Below, one piece after another: positions 59,240 through 64,000 of a stretch of 64,000 nucleotides of DNA; the first letter of the stretch is position 1; every line of letters starts with the position of its first letter. The position numbers and the translations under genes are program-made. The DNA comes from Prinia subflava (lineage: Eukaryota > Chordata > Aves > Passeriformes > Cisticolidae): positions 2,343,001 to 2,407,000 of the forward strand of contig NC_086254.1 in NCBI RefSeq assembly GCF_021018805.1, written 5' to 3'. The notes under the pieces are model-generated. The model was not told the DNA's origin, searched no databases, and saw only the letters and a program-made list of their open reading frames with translations.

Positions 59240-60030
59240 GTAGCCCTGGTGTCACCTGGGGCCATCAGCTGTTTTAGTGAGATTTTTTGGGGGGTTTTCT
59301 GGTTTTATTTGTAGGTCATAAGTATATGATAGTTTAGAAAAGTGTTATTTCAACTTCCTAAGATGATTAGTGTTGATATATTAATTATGTGATGTGAGTT
59401 TTTCATTTTCCTTATTTACAGTTGATTTTTTAATGTGTTTTAATATCCTTTTTCTAATTATTCAAGACACGTGTCATTTCAAGATCTTCCTTTTATTTTT
59501 AAGCTGTTTAAGCATTTTATAACTGCTGTTGTCAAGACCCTTGTTTTAAACTAACAACAACAAAAAGTATTAAGGAATATCACTCCAGTTTAGAGCCTGA
59601 GTCCTGGCCAGGCTCTTGACTCTATCTGGACAAATGTTCTGCCAACAAGCTTAGATGATTTCTGCCTCAAAAAAATAAATTCAAGTTACTTTGACTTGAC
59701 AATTTGACCCTGTAAAATGACAGCTGCAGTGGTGGGGCACAGAGCCCTGGGAGAATTTGCTTGCACCTCCAGCATCAAGCCCCTGACACCAAGGCTGTGA
59801 TGCTGACAGGGAATTTTCAGGCACCAGGCAGCAGCAGAACCTGGGAAAGCCAGTCAGATGGACTTTCCCTTGCATTGCTCTAGAGGAAGACATTCCAAAC
59901 AATTCCCAATCTCTGCACCTGCTGTTTCTGCAACTTGTTTACTTGCAAGGAAAGTTTACTCCTGTTTTTGAAGGGGTGTTGGTCTAAATGACCAATTGTG
60001 TTTCATTGTGTCACAACACTGTATAAAAGG

Positions 60031-60055
60031 ATTTAATATTTAATATTTAATATTA
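60031..60055. repeat. TTTAATA-type 9-bp tandem repeat
   Basis: The word TTTAATATT occurs three times in a row at about 60032-60055, between the TATA box and the hairpin. Confidence 0.75.
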
Positions 60056-60091
60056 ACATAGAGCAATGTTTTAATAAACATTGCTCTATGT
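60056..60091 (+). promoter_or_regulatory. Perfect 15-bp hairpin carrying AATAAA in its loop region
   Basis: The arm ACATAGAGCAATGTT (60056-60070) is the exact reverse complement of AACATTGCTCTATGT (60077-60091), with loop TTAATA. The AATAAA signal (60073-60078) spans the loop and the first two bases of the right arm. In several retroviruses a poly(A) hairpin in R presents this signal the same way (known for lentiviruses). Its use here is inference. Confidence 0.65.
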
Positions 60092-60148
60092 GCCCTCCAA
60101 GAAGATTTGGAGTATTTCACTATTTCAGCCATCCCAAATACGATAACA

Positions 60149-62316
60149 ATACAAGACAAACATTTTTTGACCTGCCCAGCTACCTACCAACCTTACTTCT
60201 GTTCAGCAGTGCAGATAACTCTTTCTTTCCCCTTGTTTCCTAAAGACTGCAGATAGGTAATTCTGGATTACAGGCAGTAATGCTGAAATTCCTCCCTTGC
60301 ATTCAACACAAGCCCCCAACTCATTTCCTGCAGTGGCAGCAGAAGGGGCTCACAGAAAAGGGAGTAAAATCAGGTATGGAGGAAGCCCAGGGGATGGGAC
60401 ACTTTTTAAGACTGACAGTTCATAGAGATGAAGAATATGAGTCAGTGAAACTTGTGGAAGCTGGAAGGTTTTCTCATTTTGGATACAAAAATAAAGATGT
60501 TCTCACTGGAGCTGGGGTGAGGGATATAAAACCCAGTAATTCGTGGCATTCATTTTTGTGTCTTCTTCAGACATAGCAGGAGATTACAAGTCTTCAAGTG
60601 AAAAACTTGGACCAGAAACCTGAGCCAGTAACACCTATTTTTATGCACAGAAACCTGGTCTAGTTTAAGCAGAGGCTCCAAGGCTGAAAGTTTTGTCCCT
60701 GTCCAAACCCTCTGAAATCAGTCTTGAATGATGCACAAGACAAGTTTCACATCTCATTTTTCTTCCCTCAGTCTCCTCTCAGGAGGAGACAGATGTAAAC
60801 CAAGCCCTGTAATTGCAGCCCAGCCCTTGCTCCTCTGCAGGCCCTGCAGCAGGGATTTGGACCCACGCTGTGTCCTGTGCTAAGGAGCCCTTGGACAGCC
60901 CCTCCTGGCAGATGGTGTCACTCACAGCTGATGCTGTCTCTGCTGAGGCTGGACCACAAAGACAGGGCTTGGAGAGGAGTTTCAAGACCATGGCTCTCTT
61001 TTCTTGGTGTCAGCTCTGTCAGATCCAGCAGCTGCAATGCAGAGATCACCAGGAGATACATGTGGAAATCTGGCCTCTGATCCCAAATCTGAATTACAGG
61101 TGTCTGTCATGACCCCTGGATTATGCAACTGATGCTTAAGCAGCCTTCTCTAAAGGAATGGGATAATGGAGATTTTATCCACCCTGTCTTGCAGCAGAGC
61201 TTCTCAGTCTGTAGGTGTTCTCTTCCCTGCCCCAAGCTCTGCAAATCCATACCTGTGTTTCTCAAGGTCCTTCCCGAGGCAATTGTCTCCAAAGATTCAA
61301 ACTGTGACCTGCAACTCAAACCTTTTCACAGGCATTAGGGGAGTATTAAATGGGAAATTCGAAAACTAAATTATAGTTTCCCACTGCAAGTGTTTTAAAA
61401 AAAATATGAAAATGTCTGCTTTTAATTAGAAAGAAAAATAAAGAGCCCTGCAGTTGACAATAGTCTCTTTTCTACCCACCACACACACAGAGGCTCTGGC
61501 CAAATCCTCACTGTGAGCAGAGCAACAGAACTCCTCTGACCTGGTGCATTTACACCCCGGGCTCTGGCTGAGGATCTGGCCTGGCCAGTGCTGGGACAGG
61601 CTTGGAAAATCTCTGCAGAAGATCCCCCTTCTACCCCCGCCCAGGCACTCCTGCGGAGCACCTCACACCTCTCTGCTGGGAATGTGTGATTTATTTGGCA
61701 GCTGGGCTTTCCCTCCCGGGGAGCTTCCTAATAGATCCGTGAAAGCAGAGGTTATGTGGAGGCAGCTCCAAGGATGAAGTCACAGGCTTTGCTCTGAGCC
61801 CAGAGGCTCCAGCCAAGCCCGATGGTTTCAATAAAGAGGAGGAGTGAGTTTGCTGTTTGCCCAAAGGGGGGAGAGTTCTCAGCAGTGCCAGGTGAGGCTG
61901 GACAGCCCCTGCACAGCCTGACAGGGGACAGCCTGCAGGGACCAGCAGGGCACTGCCCTGAGCTGTCTGCAGTTGTGAGTCAGGCCCGATTACTCCTGAT
62001 TGAAGGCACCAAAGGCATCTCTGAGCCCTCCTGTGGGCAGGCAGCCCTGCCCCTCCTGTGCCCAGAGCTGCAGCATCGCCCAGGGACTGCACTGGGGCTC
62101 GCACAGGGCACCCTCCTCTGCCTCACCAGCAGCCACCTCCTCTGCCTCACCAACAATCAATCACCTCCTGTGCCTCACCAGCAGCACCCAAGCCTGGCTG
62201 CCCAGGTTTAGAGTATGCTGCCTTTGCAAAAAAAAAAAAATTCCCAAATGCTCGGTGTCAGTCAGTGGCACTGATTGTCTGTACGCAGAGCTGTTCAGAG
62301 GGAGTGAGCAGAGCTG
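60149..62316. other. Unique noncoding stretch
   Basis: About 2.2 kb with no recognised gene. A degenerate threefold repeat of CACCTCCTCTGCCTCACC lies at about 62106-62190, and an A run at 62228-62240. Frames are short and overlapping. Confidence 0.45.
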
Positions 62317-62549
62317 AATATCAGATTTGGTGTTAGGAAGGAATTGTTCCCTGTGAGGGTGGGCAGGCTCTGGCACAGGGTGCCCAGTGCAGCTGTGGCT
62401 GCCCCTGGATCCCTGGCAGTGTCCAAGGCCAGGCTGGACTGGGCTTGGAGCAGCCTGGGACAGTGGGAGGTGTCCCTGCCATGGCAGTGGTGGAACTCCA
62501 AAATCCTGGTGGTCACTTCCAACCCAACCCATCCTGTGATTCCATGGGT
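62317..62549 (+). mobile_element. CR1 LINE, 3' fragment
   Basis: GTTAGGAAGGAATTGTTCCC, GGCTCTGGCACAGGGTGCCC, GGCAGTGTCCAAGGCCAGGC, GGGAGGTGTCCCTGCCATGG and the tail ACTTCCAACCCAACCCATCC then TGTGATTCCATGG are in sense order. 5' truncated, with no coding capacity. Confidence 0.9.
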
Positions 62550-64000
62550 ACAATCACACAGGAGAAGGGTTTCCCTGGAGCAGAAATGCATTTACCTTCA
62601 GTACTCTGGGATGCAATAGATACAGGAGTGCAGATGCACAGCTGAGAGGGGCAGGGGGCACCAAGCAATGGAATAAGTTGTCTTTTTGACCTCACCAGCC
62701 CCCTGCCTGCTAATCCATCTCCCTCGAGCTGTATTTCCAAGTCCAAATCCTTTGAACAATTTCCAGCAGATCTTATTGGAGGTGAGGGGAAAAGAACTAA
62801 CATGAAATGTTCCTCTGTCTCAGGAAAAGGCACACCCATAGCCAGGACTACATTGGCTAGAGGGTCTCACAGGCAATTTTCAGGCCAGGTCTTTTTTCAT
62901 CTTAATTAAGCATTTGCTTTTCATTTTGGAAGGTACTGAGTTAATGCCCTTTGCATTTTTTTTGGTATTTGTATATAATTACATGCTGTTAGAGTAATTT
63001 AGGCCAGATCCACATCCCAGTGAAATGAGTGTGAATATCTCCAGCAACTTCAGTCTGAAAACAGCATTCCAGCCCTCACAGAACTGATTAAATAGTTAAA
63101 AACCCAATCTTGTAAATATTTTTGTGAATGAAAGTGGTTGGCTGTGACTCACAAGCATTTGGAAAACCACAGGGCATTAGGGAAATGTCTGCAATTCATA
63201 AAAGCTTCACACAAGTCAGCCTAAATTAGCATTCACCCCAAATTTCATAGTCTGTTATTCATTGCTCCCTAATTTAAAACAACGTGGAAGTAGGGATGAT
63301 GCTGTGGGACTTGAGGGACCAGTCACAGCCCTGCAAAGCTGAACTGCAAACACCAAGCACTCGCACAGGACACGTCACAAATTGCCCTCTGATAGCAGCT
63401 TTCCAGTCAAAGAGCCTGAAGAATTGTTACAACTGGAAACCCTCAGTCAAAAACGTTTCCTGAGCAGTTCACAGAGACAAAAACTGCACAAGAGCTCGTT
63501 CTACCAGCAAGACCCAAACCCCTGTGCTCCACAAGTAGCTGCCCTTCCTGTAAAGCCCAGTGCCACCCCATGCCAAAGCCATCAGGATGCCCTTCACCTT
63601 CCCATTTCTTCAGCAGGGTTTCCAGAAAAGGAGCAAATGCCTCTGATCTTCCTCACTGGGGAGGGCAGGAACAGTTTTAACATGGTGTGTGTATGCCATG
63701 GAAAGGGGCACAAGTATCTACATGATCCAAGATTGGCTCCCAGCCAGTCAAAAAAATTACTATTTATGTGAGCCGTGATTAAATTTCACCCTGAGACCTG
63801 CAGAACAAAGGAGTCTTTCAAAGGAAAGATACCAAGACTGCGAAAAATGCCAGGTCAATTTTTTTCCAGCAGAGAAATCTAAGTTTTGATCCTATTTGGT
63901 GTGACTGGTCCTTCGGATGACCCCGTGGCCCAGGCTGTGGGGTTGTGTTGTTCCCTCCTGCCACGAGCTTGCCACGCCATCTCAGCCCTGCTCCAGCACT
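62550..64000. other. Unique noncoding stretch to window end
   Basis: No repeat family, RNA gene or coding exon recognised. An AT-rich patch at 62880-63270 may be conserved noncoding sequence (weak inference). The plus frame at 63382-63771 (129 codons) has no domain. Confidence 0.45.

Larger units (their letters stand above)
59343..60148 (+). mobile_element. Candidate ERV LTR with poly(A) hairpin
   Basis: The 3' half has a CCAAT box at 59992-59996, TATAAAAG at 60022-60029, an expected start near 60050, AATAAA at 60073-60078 and a short U5-like segment ending CGATAACA at 60148. The possible 5' end TGTTAT at 59343 pairs with the terminal ATAACA. No target duplication is found and the 5' boundary is a guess; the promoter-to-poly(A) part is the solid portion. 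No retroviral genes are adjacent, and no family is recognised. Confidence 0.4.

Noticed and set aside
60056..60091. microRNA precursor
   Set aside because: The perfect stem is only 15 bp with a 6-base loop, too short for a pre-miRNA. The AATAAA in the loop and the TATA box just upstream fit an LTR poly(A) hairpin better.
1..64000. CRISPR array, operon or other prokaryotic system
   Set aside because: No regularly spaced direct repeats with unique spacers, no ribosome-binding-site and ORF chains, and abundant bird CR1 and LTR sequence. The window is vertebrate.

Overview
This window reads as vertebrate nuclear DNA, and specifically bird DNA, most likely a songbird (inference). The evidence is about a dozen 3' fragments of CR1 LINEs carrying the typical avian tail, several solo LTRs of endogenous retroviruses (ERVs) including ERVL-type LTRs, short microsatellites, long unique AT-rich stretches and very few CpG-dense spots. 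There are no operons, bacterial genes, rRNA, tRNA or CRISPR arrays. I find no coding exon I can defend. The open frames of up to about 296 codons are chance frames, CR1 or LTR antisense frames, or frames kept open by repeats whose period is a multiple of three. The best overall call is a gene-poor intergenic or large-intron segment.

Layout: 1-640 unique; about 650-1350 an LTR with six CCAAT boxes before a TATA box; 1359-11200 mostly unique, with a TTTCCA hexamer repeat (3331-3408) and a decayed palindromic repeat (10661-10880); 11202-11610 CR1; 12132-12886 a complete solo LTR (family A, minus); 16761-17228 CR1; 17760-18430 AT-rich, possibly conserved sequence; 19357 and 24475 CR1; 29631-30015 CR1; 31160-31595 solo LTR (family B, minus); 33754-34249 possible LTR; 34842-34970 a 33-bp minisatellite; 36879-37540 ERVL solo LTR (minus); 38184-39282 two CR1 pieces; 39738-40060 possible LTR; 40283-41110 a CR1 split by a 700-bp LTR; 43751-43984 CR1; 46360-47087 second family A LTR (plus); 49927-50325 CR1; 51871-51960 a 21-bp minisatellite; 54350-54856 two CR1 pieces; 55117-55543 second family B LTR (plus); about 57890-58190 and 59343-60148 possible LTRs; 62317-62549 CR1.

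The firmest results come from junctions readable at single-base level. Both family A LTRs carry perfect 5-bp target-site duplications (GCTGG and GCTGC). One 700-bp LTR sits inside a CR1 tail with a perfect 6-bp duplication (CCTTCC), so the LTR is younger than the CR1. Families A and B each occur once per strand, giving two overlapping inverted pairs. A candidate LTR near 60 kb has its AATAAA in the loop region of a perfect 15-bp hairpin just after a CCAAT/TATA promoter, resembling a retroviral poly(A) hairpin. I see no new multi-gene system here; the interest lies in the repeat history and possible regulatory DNA.
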